A stretch of DNA of 64,000 nucleotides from Bacillota bacterium (GCA_030057655.1 JASGUQ010000050.1:1-64000); one strand, 5' to 3'; numbered from the stretch's first letter, positions 52,951 to 62,508 are shown. The notes: generated from the letters alone by a model not told the origin. Translations and numbers: made by a program.

Positions 52951-55900
52951 TGGGCCTCCCCCTCAAACATCCTGGCCTTAAACTCCAACTCCGTCATGAC
53001 CACTTTCCACTGCTCGTTTTTATCCCGGATGTTGTCCAGGTTGTTGTCGCCGTTGACGAAAATGACATCATATTCCCGGTCATTCGGGTTGATGCGGTAG
53101 CGGGTAAAATAGGCATCCAGGGCAGCGTTGCTTCGGATCAAATCATCCGTCACCGTGCGCCAGATGACCAGCGCGCGGCGGCCATCAGGCAACCTGCCTT
53201 CTACCTGCTGAAAGGCGTACTCGCCGCCATCATCCCGGGCAAGGCGCACCGCGCCTTCATAGGTTCCGTCCGGGTCATGGCTGGCGAGGAAATGGCCTAC
53301 TGTGCTTTGGCGTACTACGCTTAAGCCAATCAGATAGTTGAAGGTTTCCACCACGTCCACCGGGCGCAGCCTGGCCTCGTTGTTCTCGGTAATCTTCATC
53401 TGGTACTGGAAGGGGTTGCGGAAGGCCTGAATGTCCAGCAGGCTGTCTGCTGTTTCGGTATCAAGCATATAGCGCACCAGGTATTCTTCGCCAAAGAGGC
53501 TGCCCAGGAAATCTCCCTTATCCGTGTCCAGACGGATGTTGGAAAGGGCATCTTCGTAGCTTTCCAGGCGGATGTACTTCATCAGGTGGCTAACGCCAGT
53601 GTCGCGGTTTTGGGGCTTGCCGTCTTTCCAGTCATCTGAATAGATCACTTTTTGCATGCGTGGTTTGGTTACTGCATTAAAATGATGCCCCATTTCCACC
53701 ATGATGTATTTGCGCTGCCCATCGTCTTGTCGATTTAGGTTAATAACAGCATGACCGGTAGTACCTGAGCCTGCAAAGTAGTCCAAAACAATGCCTTTTG
53801 AATCCAAATTGCTAGCAATTAAACAATCTTCTACGAGCTTTTGTGATTTTGCAAAATCAAAAGGTTTTTTACCGAACAAATCCTTTAGTTCCGCAGCACC
53901 ATAGTTTGCCGACGCATATTTTTTATCTTCCCACCATGTTGTAGGTAGAGAATCTGAATCCATACGTGTTTTGAAGTCTATGTTCACAACACCTGCTTTA
54001 TCTCTACGAACACGATATTCTGAAAGATCACTTAAAATACGGTCTTGCCCACGTTGCCATCTCTTTAGATCGTTTTTATCAGAGATTGGCCACACGGCAA
54101 TCTCTCCATCATGGCATTCTTCTAGAATTTCATATTCCTCAGCTTCAATATTATACTCCATTTTCGGAATACGAATTTCATCCTTGTTATTCACATATAT
54201 TGGAAAATGAAGAGTAGGTCGATCTTCTTTTTTGTCAGCAGTTCCCGAACGAATGAGATTAGCCCAAGCATAATTGCCAATATCATCTATTAAAGGAAAA
54301 CGTTTTAATGTATGTGATTCCTTATCAAGTGCCGCAGGAACAGCACCTTCTCCTTTTCCAAAAAACAAAGCATATTCATGCGATGGAGCAAACTTTCCTT
54401 TTGTTTTTCTTCCAGCAGGATTTGATCTTACAGCAACAATCCCAACTTGCTTGGAAAAGATGTTTTTCAAAATATGTCGAAAACCACATACCTCTTCGTC
54501 ATCAATTGCCGCACAAATTATTGAATCAGAAGACAGCATTTCATGGGCTAATAAAGTTCTATCATAAATCAAAGATAACCATGCGCTATCTTTATAATTA
54601 TTCTTATATAAAATGGCAGATGCATCAGTATTATATGGTGGATCAATATAAACACATGCTATTTTTTGAAAATATTTATTTCGGATTCCTTGCAGAGCAT
54701 GATAGTTATCAGCATTTATTAATAATCCATCCGTTTGTTCATCCACATTATCAAAGGTAGCCAGAAGCTTGCCTTTGAACACTTCAGTAAAATGCCTGGT
54801 ATCTATCACCAAATTCTGATTGTTCTTTAGGAATTCCATACTTGGAGGATTGGTCCAGCCTTTGGCCTCCTGAATGGTATATAAATTCATCCATTCCTGT
54901 ACCTGCTGCTGGTTTCCGGCAATCTCGGGCCAGAAGCCTTGGTCGATGCGGTCCAGGGTGATGCACCAGTTGGTTTCCACCACAAACTTCTTTTTCAGCC
55001 ACAACTTCTTTTGAAAATCCTCCAGTTGGGCCAGGAAATCAATGATCACATGACCCACCCGCTTGATGGCCCTTACCTTGGCCAGCCAGGTTTCTACCCG
55101 CTGTTCGTTTTCCGTGTCCAGGTCATCCAGGTGCATCACTTCGTTTTTAATATAAAAATCCAACTCCCGCCGGAGGAAGCCGCCCAAATCCTTATGGATA
55201 AAATAGTCAAAGGTGTTCTTGGCTACATAGGCTTCCAGATGGCGCTGCAGCACGGTCTTTGGCTTTCTGTGGTCCTTGGATATATCCTTTAACAGGGGAA
55301 CAATCAAAGAATCATAGTCATTAACAATCTTGTCTTTGATGGTTGCATAATTTTCCTCAGCGTATTTGCGCTTTTTATCTTCCGGTATGTCAAACACAAA
55401 GCGGATGAACAGCTCTCGTTTTTCCTGATCATATTCAAAGGTGCGGATGCCGGGATGGTTTTCCTCGTCCTCGGTAAACAGCATGAACACCCGCTTGCTG
55501 TCGTCAGCTTCCTTGATGTTGTCCTTCTCCGTGGTAGCGTCCACCAGCCGGAAATGGACGCTGATGCCCTGCTCCACAAAGGTATAATCCTTAAAATTTT
55601 CGCTGGTTTTGATGTAGTACTGGTCGTGGTTGGCCCAGTACAGCTTTACTTCCTCCCCCTCATAGGGGATGGCGTATACGCCTTCCTTGTAGCGGCGTTT
55701 GCTGATAAAGTCTCCCTCATCATAATAGCGGTTAAAGAAGGAATACAGGGCAGAGTACACATCGGTTTCCAGCGCGCTCAGGTCAGCGCCTGCGGCCTTT
55801 TTCTTTTTTAAAGCCTCGTATTCTGCAGCCCATACCGGACTGTCGGACACCTGAATGCCTGCTGCCTTGGCAGTGTCCTCAATTTCCTTCATTCGCTGGC

Positions 55901-56093
55901 TGACACTGGTGCCATCTTCCGCAAAAGGTTTCAGGGTTTCCTGCACCTTTTTAGGCAGGTCTTTTGTCAAAAACCTTTCAATTTTGTTTTTTCTGATGTT
56001 TATGATGCGATAGATGCCAAAAACCAGGTCGGATTTGTCCAACTCGAAAATGCTGCGCAACAAATCAGTAAATCGGGTCAGCCGTTCATTCAT
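52947..56093 (-). CDS. mod: Type III adenine methyltransferase Mod subunit
   Basis: This 1048-residue DNA N6-adenine methyltransferase of the beta class carries the catalytic motif IV DPPY at residues 484-487, and the SAM motif FAGSGTT comes later (Asp771 of DYFAGSG). The target-recognition domain lies between, as expected. The ~400-residue N-terminal extension and the C-terminal region make it longer than classical Mod proteins (600-700), resembling the long Mod proteins paired with Res of this size. The stretch 53750-54880, coding the DPPY-to-FAGSGT segment, is conspicuously A+T-rich compared with both flanks, which suggests exchange of the recognition domain. GAGAGGAAG lies before ATG 56093. 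It provides self-protection and sequence specificity. Confidence 0.9.
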   Translation of the reverse strand: MNERLTRFTDLLRSIFELDKSDLVFGIYRIINIRKNKIERFLTKDLPKKVQETLKPFAEDGTSVSQRMKEIEDTAKAAGIQVSDSPVWAAEYEALKKKKAAGADLSALETDVYSALYSFFNRYYDEGDFISKRRYKEGVYAIPYEGEEVKLYWANHDQYYIKTSENFKDYTFVEQGISVHFRLVDATTEKDNIKEADDSKRVFMLFTEDEENHPGIRTFEYDQEKRELFIRFVFDIPEDKKRKYAEENYATIKDKIVNDYDSLIVPLLKDISKDHRKPKTVLQRHLEAYVAKNTFDYFIHKDLGGFLRRELDFYIKNEVMHLDDLDTENEQRVETWLAKVRAIKRVGHVIIDFLAQLEDFQKKLWLKKKFVVETNWCITLDRIDQGFWPEIAGNQQQVQEWMNLYTIQEAKGWTNPPSMEFLKNNQNLVIDTRHFTEVFKGKLLATFDNVDEQTDGLLINADNYHALQGIRNKYFQKIACVYIDPPYNTDASAILYKNNYKDSAWLSLIYDRTLLAHEMLSSDSIICAAIDDEEVCGFRHILKNIFSKQVGIVAVRSNPAGRKTKGKFAPSHEYALFFGKGEGAVPAALDKESHTLKRFPLIDDIGNYAWANLIRSGTADKKEDRPTLHFPIYVNNKDEIRIPKMEYNIEAEEYEILEECHDGEIAVWPISDKNDLKRWQRGQDRILSDLSEYRVRRDKAGVVNIDFKTRMDSDSLPTTWWEDKKYASANYGAAELKDLFGKKPFDFAKSQKLVEDCLIASNLDSKGIVLDYFAGSGTTGHAVINLNRQDDGQRKYIMVEMGHHFNAVTKPRMQKVIYSDDWKDGKPQNRDTGVSHLMKYIRLESYEDALSNIRLDTDKGDFLGSLFGEEYLVRYMLDTETADSLLDIQAFRNPFQYQMKITENNEARLRPVDVVETFNYLIGLSVVRQSTVGHFLASHDPDGTYEGAVRLARDDGGEYAFQQVEGRLPDGRRALVIWRTVTDDLIRSNAALDAYFTRYRINPNDREYDVIFVNGDNNLDNIRDKNEQWKVVMTELEFKARMFEGEAQ

Positions 56094-56418
56094 TTGCTTT
56101 ACTTCCTCTCTTGATAGGGCAAGGCCCAGTGAACTGCAAATAGCGGATTGAGTGATTGCTTATTACAGCAGGTCAGATCGTTTCATCCCCTGATGGCAAG
56201 CTGCTTTGAAAGCTCGTTATTGTCGAAATTCACTGGTTCTTCCCTTCATGGAGTAATAGGGTTATTCTATCAAACCGGATGTTTAAATTGCAAATACAGA
56301 CAACAAGACAGATTGATGATTTCTGTATTCTTATTTTATGTTTTACTCTTAAAAGATGGCAATTTCTCTGTTTTAGGTTACAATAGCAGGGCAGGTTTTT
56401 TGAAAGGAGCGTTTCACC
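56094..56418. other. 325-base divergent upstream region of mod and the PHP gene
   Basis: No gene is supported. A TACAAT at 56379-56384 with ATGGCA 17 bases upstream (56356-56361) is a weak plus-strand promoter for the PHP gene, and AAAGGAG at 56403-56409 is its ribosome binding site. No convincing minus-strand promoter for mod was found. The left part has ordinary composition and the middle (56240-56350) is A+T-rich. Confidence 0.4.
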
Positions 56419-57207
56419 ATCCGTACCAACTATCACACCCACACCACCCGCTGCAACCACGCCGTGGGCAGCGATGAATCTTATGTCTTGGAAGCCATCA
56501 GGGCGGGGTATTCCGTCCTGGGCTTTTCAGACCACGGCCCCTGGCCGTATCAGGACGGGTTTTCCTCCCACATCCGCATGGATATTTCCCTTTTCCCGGA
56601 TTACCTGAACAGCATCCGGGCGCTGAGGGAGAAGTACAAGGGGCAGATCGAGATCTTGATCGGCCTGGAGTCGGAGTATTACCCGGAGCATCATTCCTGG
56701 CTGCTTGAGCAGGTGGAGGAGCAGGGCCTTGATTTCCTGATCCTGGGCAGCCATTTTGACCGGCCGGATGAGGAGCTGTACTTCGGCGGGCTGAGAACGG
56801 CGCAGGAGTATGACCGTTACGCCAAGCACACCATCAAGGGCATGGAATCCGGCGCTTTCCAGGCGCTGGCGCACCCGGAATTGTTTATGCTGAATGCGGT
56901 CAAGTTTGACGAGGACTGCGAAAGCGTCTCCCGGGACCTGATCCAGGCGGCCAAGGCGCTGGATTTGCCGCTGGAATACAACCTGTCCGGGCTGTACCCC
57001 ATCTCTTGGCGCAACGGCCTGGGCTACCCCAACCCGGATTTCTGGAAGATCGCGGCCCGGGAAGGCGCGACGGCCATCATCGGCCTGGACGCGCATGACC
57101 CACGGCGCTTTCAGGACACGGACAAGTATGACGAGGCGGTCAAGTTTCTTGACGGCCTTGGCATCAAGCGGATCGATACCCTGAAAACCCCAATAAGCAC
57201 ACAGTAA
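56419..57207 (+). CDS. PHP-family histidinol-phosphatase-like hydrolase, apparent AUC start
   Basis: This is a 262-residue metal-dependent phosphoesterase. The frame runs back from GTG 56464 through NYHTHTTRCNH to ATC at 56419-56421, 9 bases after AAAGGAG. The H-x-H metal motif (YHTHTT) is essential in PHP enzymes and is encoded upstream of the first conventional start (GTG 56464), so translation very probably begins at ATC, a rare start codon, replacing the family's usual MRTNYHTHT. Later metal ligands are SDHG near residue 38, LGSHFD, AHPE and GLDAHDP. It probably dephosphorylates histidinol phosphate or a similar small phosphate. No histidine genes are adjacent. A base error at 56421 is the main alternative. 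Confidence 0.8.
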   Translation: MRTNYHTHTTRCNHAVGSDESYVLEAIRAGYSVLGFSDHGPWPYQDGFSSHIRMDISLFPDYLNSIRALREKYKGQIEILIGLESEYYPEHHSWLLEQVEEQGLDFLILGSHFDRPDEELYFGGLRTAQEYDRYAKHTIKGMESGAFQALAHPELFMLNAVKFDEDCESVSRDLIQAAKALDLPLEYNLSGLYPISWRNGLGYPNPDFWKIAAREGATAIIGLDAHDPRRFQDTDKYDEAVKFLDGLGIKRIDTLKTPISTQ

Positions 57208-57217
57208 GGAGAACACC

Positions 57218-58108
57218 ATGACGCAAGCGACAAAACCCCAGAAGGAAAGCCCGCTGCTGTTTCTATACCGGATCATCCAGGGCGCGCTGATCGGCGGCGG
57301 CGCCATCCTGCCCGGCGTTTCAGGCGGCGTGCTGGCCGTGGTCTTTGGGATCTACCAGCCCATGATGGCCTTTTTGTCCCGCCCCTTTAAGACCTTCAAG
57401 ACCTACTGGAAACTGTTTATCCCGATCATCCTGGGCGTGGGCCTTGGCTTCTGGGGCTTTGCGAAGCTGATCGCCTGGCTGTTTTCCGGCGATTCGCCCT
57501 ATCCGCTGGCCCTTTTTATCGGCCTGATTTTGGGCACGGTGCCGCAATTGTACAAGACCGCGCAGAAGCCGCAAAACGGCGTCAGCCTGACCGACAGCGA
57601 AAAAAAGAACAACCTGCTGGCCCTTGTGATCAGCTTTGTTGCCCTCATGGCCTTCCTGTTTTTCATCTCCAGGCAGACCAGCATGCAGAGCATCGAGCCC
57701 ACCGTGCTCTGGTCCTTCCTGTCCGGCCTGATCTGGGGTTTTTCCCTGGTGGTGCCGGGCTTGTCCTCCTCCTCCATCCTGCTGTTCATCGGCATCTACA
57801 CCAAGCTGATGGCCGGGGTGAAGGACCTGAACTTTTCCATCATCATCCCCCTCTTTATCGGCATCGCGATCGTCGCCTTTGTGTTTGCCCGCTTTGTGGA
57901 CAAATTGTTTGAAAAGCGCTACGGCATCGCGTCCAACGCCGTGGTGGGCCTGGTGGCGGCCAGCACCCTCGCCATCATCTTTTTCCCGCCGCCTGAGTAC
58001 AAGATCGATTCCGTCACAACCGGGCTGATCTGCCTTGTAATCATGGGCGCGGGCTTCGTGGGCGCGCACTACCTGGACAAGTGGGGGCAGACCATCAAGC
58101 CCGATTAG
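57218..58108 (+). CDS. DUF368 membrane protein, putative undecaprenyl-phosphate transporter
   Basis: This 296-residue membrane protein has about eight hydrophobic segments in two related halves. Each half carries a proline-glycine-serine motif: LPGVSGG near residue 30 and VPGLSSSS near residue 185. DUF368 proteins were recently reported to move undecaprenyl phosphate (C55-P) back across the membrane for wall polymer synthesis (PopT family). TAAGGAG supports ATG 57218, 10 bases after the PHP gene, so the two are probably co-transcribed. The functional assignment is from family knowledge only. Confidence 0.88.
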   Translation: MTQATKPQKESPLLFLYRIIQGALIGGGAILPGVSGGVLAVVFGIYQPMMAFLSRPFKTFKTYWKLFIPIILGVGLGFWGFAKLIAWLFSGDSPYPLALFIGLILGTVPQLYKTAQKPQNGVSLTDSEKKNNLLALVISFVALMAFLFFISRQTSMQSIEPTVLWSFLSGLIWGFSLVVPGLSSSSILLFIGIYTKLMAGVKDLNFSIIIPLFIGIAIVAFVFARFVDKLFEKRYGIASNAVVGLVAASTLAIIFFPPPEYKIDSVTTGLICLVIMGAGFVGAHYLDKWGQTIKPD

Positions 58109-58147
58109 GCAGGGCTTTCTGATACCCTGCGGGAAGCAAGGAGAACA

Positions 58148-59080
58148 ATGAAAACATTTGTCAGAAACAGCGAACTGATCGGCAAAACGCCGCTGGTGTA
58201 CCTGGTGCGGCTTCAAAAGCACCTGGGGCTGAAGGCCGACATCCTGGCCAAGGTTGAGGGCTTTAACCCCGCCGGCTCCATCAAAGACCGGGTCGCCATG
58301 TTCATGGTGGACGAAGCGGAAAAAGCCGGGGAGCTGAGGCCCGGCGGGCTGATCGTGGAGGCTTCCAGCGGCAACACGGGCATTGGCCTGGCGATGGTGG
58401 CGGCCGCGCGCGGCTACAAGCTGATTTTGACCATGCCGGACAGCATGTCAAAGGAGCGGGCGCAGCTGCTGTCCGCCTATGGCGCGCAACTGGTTCTGAC
58501 CCCGGGGGCGGAGGGCATGGCGGGCGCGATCAAAAAGGCGGAGCAGATCGCCAGCGAGAACCCCGGCAGCCTCTACGCGCGCCAGTTTGAGAACGAGGCC
58601 AACCCCAGGGCGCATTACGCGACCACCGGGCCGGAGATCGAGCGGGCCGCCCACGGCAGAATTGATATCTTTGTCGCCAGCGTCGGCACCGGCGGCACCA
58701 TCACCGGCACAGGCCGGTATCTCAGGGAAAAGCACCCGAACCTTGAGGTCGTGGCGGTGGAGCCAAGCGGCTCCCCGGTGCTCTCCGGCGGCAAAAGCGG
58801 CAGGCACGCCATCCAGGGCATCGGCGCGGGCTTTGTGCCCAAGGTGCTGGACACCGGGATCTATGACCGCGTAATCGCGGTGACGGACGAGGCGAGTAAG
58901 CACATGACAAGGCTTCTGGCCACCAAGGAAGGCCTGCTTTGCGGCATCAGCTCCGGCGCGGCGATGGAGGCCGCGGCGCAGTTGGCCAGGGAGGACAGGA
59001 ACGCCGGCAAATCCATCGTGGTCATCCTGCCGGACACCGGCAGCCGGTATTTATCTGACGGTTTATTTTCGGATGGATAG
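58148..59080 (+). CDS. cysK: Cysteine synthase A (O-acetylserine sulfhydrylase)
   Basis: This 310-residue PLP enzyme makes cysteine from O-acetylserine and sulfide. The PLP lysine is Lys46 in GSIKDR, and the phosphate/substrate loop SSGNTGIGL and the GTGGT glycine loop are present. Length and motifs fit CysK rather than cystathionine beta-synthase. AGGAGAAC lies upstream of ATG 58148. It forms a two-gene cysteine operon with cysE, which overlaps or directly follows it. CysE and CysK normally form a regulatory complex, so adjacency is expected. Confidence 0.94.
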   Translation: MKTFVRNSELIGKTPLVYLVRLQKHLGLKADILAKVEGFNPAGSIKDRVAMFMVDEAEKAGELRPGGLIVEASSGNTGIGLAMVAAARGYKLILTMPDSMSKERAQLLSAYGAQLVLTPGAEGMAGAIKKAEQIASENPGSLYARQFENEANPRAHYATTGPEIERAAHGRIDIFVASVGTGGTITGTGRYLREKHPNLEVVAVEPSGSPVLSGGKSGRHAIQGIGAGFVPKVLDTGIYDRVIAVTDEASKHMTRLLATKEGLLCGISSGAAMEAAAQLAREDRNAGKSIVVILPDTGSRYLSDGLFSDG

Positions 59081-59099
59081 CAAGGAAAGGAAGATCAAC

Positions 59100-59975
59100 A
59101 TGCCAGGCATCAACAGGACGCACAGGGAGAATTTGCTCCGCGCCCTGGGTGAAAACACCCTGCGCTGCGCCAACCCCATCAGCGATGTGAGCCAGATCCC
59201 GGACCGCAGGCAGGTGGTGCTGCTGATCAAGGACCTGCAGTCCCTGATGTTTCCCAACTATTTCCGCGTATCGGGCAGGCATGAGGGGGAGGAGGGCGAC
59301 CTGTACACCTGGGCCTATCGTTCCCTCCACGATTTGTTCACAAAATGCCTGCCCCTGTTCCAAAAGGATTGTGAACGCGATGCGGACGAGCTGGCAATGG
59401 AGTTTTTGGACAAACTGCCGGGGATCAAAAGCCTGCTGATCAGCGACGCCAACGCCATCTATGAGGGCGACCCCGCGGCGCTGAGCTGCGAGGAGGTGCT
59501 GATCTGCTACCCGGGCTTTTACGCCATCTCCATCCACCGCCTGGCGCACGCGATGTATCAGATGCAGATCCCGCTCCTTCCCCGGATCATGAGCGAGTAC
59601 GCGCACGAAAAGACGGGGATCGACATCCACCCCGGCGCCAGCATCGGCAGGCGCTTCTGCATCGACCACGGCACCGGTATCGTCATCGGCGAAACAGCCA
59701 GGCTGGGGGATGATGTGAAGCTGTACCAGGGGGTCACCCTGGGCGCCAAGTCCTTCTCCCTGGATGAGGAGGGCAAGCCGGTCAAGGGCGTGCACCGCCA
59801 CCCCACCATTGGAAACGACGTCGTGATCTACGCCAACGCGGTCATCCTGGGCGGGGACACGGTGGTGGGCGACCACTGCGTGATCGGCGGCAGCGTTTGG
59901 CTGACCGAGTCCATCCCGGACAACACCATCATCTACTACGACGGGGAGAACAAGATCAGGAACAAGCCGCTGTAA
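59100..59975 (+). CDS. cysE: Serine O-acetyltransferase
   Basis: This 291-residue acetyltransferase makes O-acetylserine for the CysK enzyme encoded upstream. The N-terminal ~170 residues are helical; the C-terminal part is a left-handed beta-helix with hexapeptide repeats (IHPGASIGRRFCIDHGTG, IVIGETARLGDD, VILGGDTVVGDH). The length matches the longer CysE type with an extended helical N-terminus. ATG 59100 has AAGGAAAGG just upstream and is preferred; ATG 59073, inside the end of cysK, is the alternative. The C-terminal tail (KIRNKPL) is short and lacks the terminal Ile that inserts into CysK in E. coli, so complex formation is uncertain. Confidence 0.9.
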   Translation: MPGINRTHRENLLRALGENTLRCANPISDVSQIPDRRQVVLLIKDLQSLMFPNYFRVSGRHEGEEGDLYTWAYRSLHDLFTKCLPLFQKDCERDADELAMEFLDKLPGIKSLLISDANAIYEGDPAALSCEEVLICYPGFYAISIHRLAHAMYQMQIPLLPRIMSEYAHEKTGIDIHPGASIGRRFCIDHGTGIVIGETARLGDDVKLYQGVTLGAKSFSLDEEGKPVKGVHRHPTIGNDVVIYANAVILGGDTVVGDHCVIGGSVWLTESIPDNTIIYYDGENKIRNKPL

Positions 59976-60251
59976 CGCTGAATTACTCGTTTAGTATATT
60001 GGCAAAATCTCGAGAACTCATACAACATGATGTTTTCAAGAACTTTCATTATCTGATCAAGCCGGTTATGTTCATTTTAGGGCGCTAGCAGGAATGTTCA
60101 AATAGAATTACCACCCCAGATTGCAAAAGCCAATCAACTGGAATCTCGCTTAATTCCTGCTTATCTTGTTTTTTTCGGTTCAAACTAAAAGTCGAGACGC
60201 CCGCGAGCGACATGAATTTTAGTACAACATCTCAGCAATTATGATCAATCA
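59976..60251. other. 276-base gene-free, A+T-rich region with a palindromic hairpin
   Basis: No gene is supported. The composition is lower in G+C than the cysE side. ACTAAAA-GTCG (60184-60194) pairs with CGAC (60208-60211) and TTTTAGT (60217-60223), a stem with one unpaired stretch of five bases. It lies downstream of the minus-strand pseudogene and could help end its transcript, though no T-run follows on that strand. Confidence 0.4.
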
Positions 60252-60997
60252 TCAATAGCCGATCAGTTCATAATCGCTCTTTTTCAGTCCCCACTGATCC
60301 ACAATTTTAGGCCGGGGTATCAGCCCAAGATAGTACCTGGTCAAATCCATCAGCTCATAGTTTACTTTGTTTTGGGCCCCGTGGTAGGTCACAGTGTACA
60401 GATCTTTCGGGTAGGCGGATCGGTACCAGTCAATGAACTCCTGCGACATATTGAACTCGGGGACGGCGCGATAAAGGTCCACACCGCCAAAACAGTGCAG
60501 CAATTCATGGGCATAGGAAGCGGAAATGCATAGATGATGCTTTTCGTGCCAAAATATCGCTTCATGAAATCGATATGGCCGTTTTCATCAATCCATTTTT
60601 GATAAACTTCATATACAGATCCTTCAATTTTCTGCATGTTCAGATTGAAGGTAGCTTCAGCATAAAGATAGGGCGTATTCATGAAATCCCACAGCAAATC
60701 CATCCGAGTGTCACAGGCTGCCGCCTCTTTGCGGATCCATTTGACATCCATCCCCACCCGCCTGAGGGGCTCAGCATACTGATTATAATCAACCTGCTTT
60801 CTCCAGTTCCATGTGGTTATGGTATCATTGGCAAAGACTGAAATAATGACAGTGCGATCATGCAGTTTTTTGCAACAACCGTAAATATTGCCGTAACGGG
60901 TTGCGCTTGCATCGAATGTGACGCACAAAAGAATCAACATCAAACCAGCGATCAAAAGAAAAATGATTTTTTCACTGTTACAATGTACCGTCCACAT
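60252..60997 (-). pseudogene. Frameshifted secreted zinc-metalloprotease-like gene
   Basis: Two overlapping minus-strand frames belong to one protein. From ATG 60997 (MWTVHCNSEKI), a membrane or signal segment and VISVFANDTITTWNW lead to FMKRYFGTKSIIYAF near 60540. After that the first frame loses sense, while a second frame gives SASYAHELLHCFGGVDLYRA and continues to the stop at 60252. HELLH (60495-60509) is an HExxH zinc motif, and the AHExLHxFGxxDLY pattern is familiar from small clostridial secreted proteins. A one-base shift between about 60510 and 60545 would join the frames. Read as a genuine frameshift it is a pseudogene; an assembly error is possible. Confidence 0.65.
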
Positions 60998-61095
60998 ATT
61001 GATAACAACCGCTTGATTCGCAAATCTGCAGTTGTTAGAATAGAATCGTACAGAAAGAAGGCAACATGTAATGAACGCATCGGGAGGCAATTCTG

Positions 61096-62466
61096 ATGAA
61101 GCCAAATCGGCACACCCTTTCCTTTCTCATATGCATTTTCCTGCTCTTCAGCCTCTCCTTCACAGTTGATGCCGAGCCGATACACCGTACATTCCGGTAC
61201 AGCGATGGAGGGGTTACCTTCAAATACACCCTCAAAAATGGCAAGGCAGCCATCATGGACATAGAGGCAATCAAAAACAAGTCAAAAGTCATCACTTTTC
61301 CGGAACGGGTATTGAATCCCTATTCCTCTAACATAGGATATCCTGTAACAGAGGTACGCTACTGGGCAGAAGAATTCACTGATTTTGATACAGAGTCCGG
61401 AGGAGGGTTCTATCTCGACAAGGTGAAGGTTGTGCTGCCAGAGGGCTATCTGACAGTGGGAGACGGCGCCTTCAGAGGGGATAAGATAACAGACATTCAG
61501 CTGCCTGATAGCCTGGAGGCAATTAACAAGTTTGCTTTTGAAGGCTCTGCCATCACAGAGCTGAACATCCCCGCCAACGTTTCGCAAATTGGAGATGCCG
61601 CCTTTGCCAACTGCAAAAAGCTGAAAAAGGTAACTCTGTCGCCAGACAATGGGCATTACCTGCTGATGGATCACTTTCTGGTAGAACGGGATTCCATGAA
61701 GGCCCTTGCCTACTTCGGTCCCGGGGGCAAGGTACAGGTGCCTGAAGGCATTCAGGAAATTGCGCCCTACGCCCTGGATAACGGCAAGAAGATTACACGG
61801 CTTAGTCTGCCCGCTTCACTGGAACAGCTGAGCCCCGGCTTTGTTCACAACAGCCACATTGATACGGTGCTGCTGGCAGAGGATAACCGGCATTTTACCC
61901 TGGAGGACGGGGTGTTGCTCAGCGCTGATAGAGGGACGCTGGTGTTTTATCCTCATGCCCGTCGGGGCAAATCCTACGCTACACCCGATGGTGTGCATAC
62001 TGTGGTGAGCCGGGTTTTTACCGGCCTTCGGAACCTTAAGGAGCTGACCTTGTCTCCCCAGGTGCGGGTTGTTGACGACAGGGCCTGTGAACAGCCTGAA
62101 GGCTCTTCCCTGCGTGTTTCCATTCAGGGCCAGATAGAAAGCGTAGGCATGTTCGCTTTCTCCCGTTGCACCATGGATAAGGTGCTGACACTGCCGGGCA
62201 GCCTTCGTTCCATGGGCTATGGCGCGTTCTATGAGACAAAGTTTCAAGAGCTGATCCTCTCAGAGGGTATTGAGGAAATTGCCCCCTATGCCTTTGCTTG
62301 GGTAAAAGGCCTGAAGAAGGTCAGTTTGCCGTCCACCATGAAAGCACTGCCAAGCCGTGCGTTCTTTGCTTGCGCTTCCCTGGAAGAGGTTCAAGGGCTG
62401 GAGCATATCCAGGATCTCGGAAACGCTTTTAAATCCTGTGATAAGCTGAAGCTCCCTCCGCGATGA
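61096..62466 (+). CDS. Secreted BspA-type leucine-rich repeat protein (LRR_5)
   Basis: This 456-residue protein has a signal peptide at 1-27 (ending VDAEP). From residue ~110 to the end it carries LRR_5/BspA-type repeats of ~23 residues: VGDGAFRGDKITDIQLPDSL, INKFAFEGSAITELNIPANV, IGDAAFANCKKLKKVTL, and later GMFAFSRCTMDKVLTLPGSL and APYAFAWVKGLKKVSLPSTM. Such proteins mediate surface binding, including to host or other cells. No sortase motif or anchor domain is visible at the C-terminus. GGGAGG upstream supports ATG 61096. The next gene follows after 42 bases on the same strand. Ligand unknown. Confidence 0.88.
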   Translation: MKPNRHTLSFLICIFLLFSLSFTVDAEPIHRTFRYSDGGVTFKYTLKNGKAAIMDIEAIKNKSKVITFPERVLNPYSSNIGYPVTEVRYWAEEFTDFDTESGGGFYLDKVKVVLPEGYLTVGDGAFRGDKITDIQLPDSLEAINKFAFEGSAITELNIPANVSQIGDAAFANCKKLKKVTLSPDNGHYLLMDHFLVERDSMKALAYFGPGGKVQVPEGIQEIAPYALDNGKKITRLSLPASLEQLSPGFVHNSHIDTVLLAEDNRHFTLEDGVLLSADRGTLVFYPHARRGKSYATPDGVHTVVSRVFTGLRNLKELTLSPQVRVVDDRACEQPEGSSLRVSIQGQIESVGMFAFSRCTMDKVLTLPGSLRSMGYGAFYETKFQELILSEGIEEIAPYAFAWVKGLKKVSLPSTMKALPSRAFFACASLEEVQGLEHIQDLGNAFKSCDKLKLPPR

Positions 62467-62508
62467 ACGTGCCTGCCATTCGCTAATTAAGCCAAGGAGT
62501 CTTATATC

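Noticed and set aside
56230-56460. 76-codon minus-strand frame upstream of mod
   Set aside because: It overlaps the PHP start region, has no ribosome binding site and no recognisable sequence.
56464-57207. PHP gene starting at GTG 56464
   Set aside because: This start would remove the H-x-H metal-binding motif required for PHP activity and lacks a nearby ribosome binding site.
57320-58222. 300-codon open frame on the minus strand
   Set aside because: It is antisense to the DUF368 gene and rich in His/Asp/Gly/Lys without any fold pattern.
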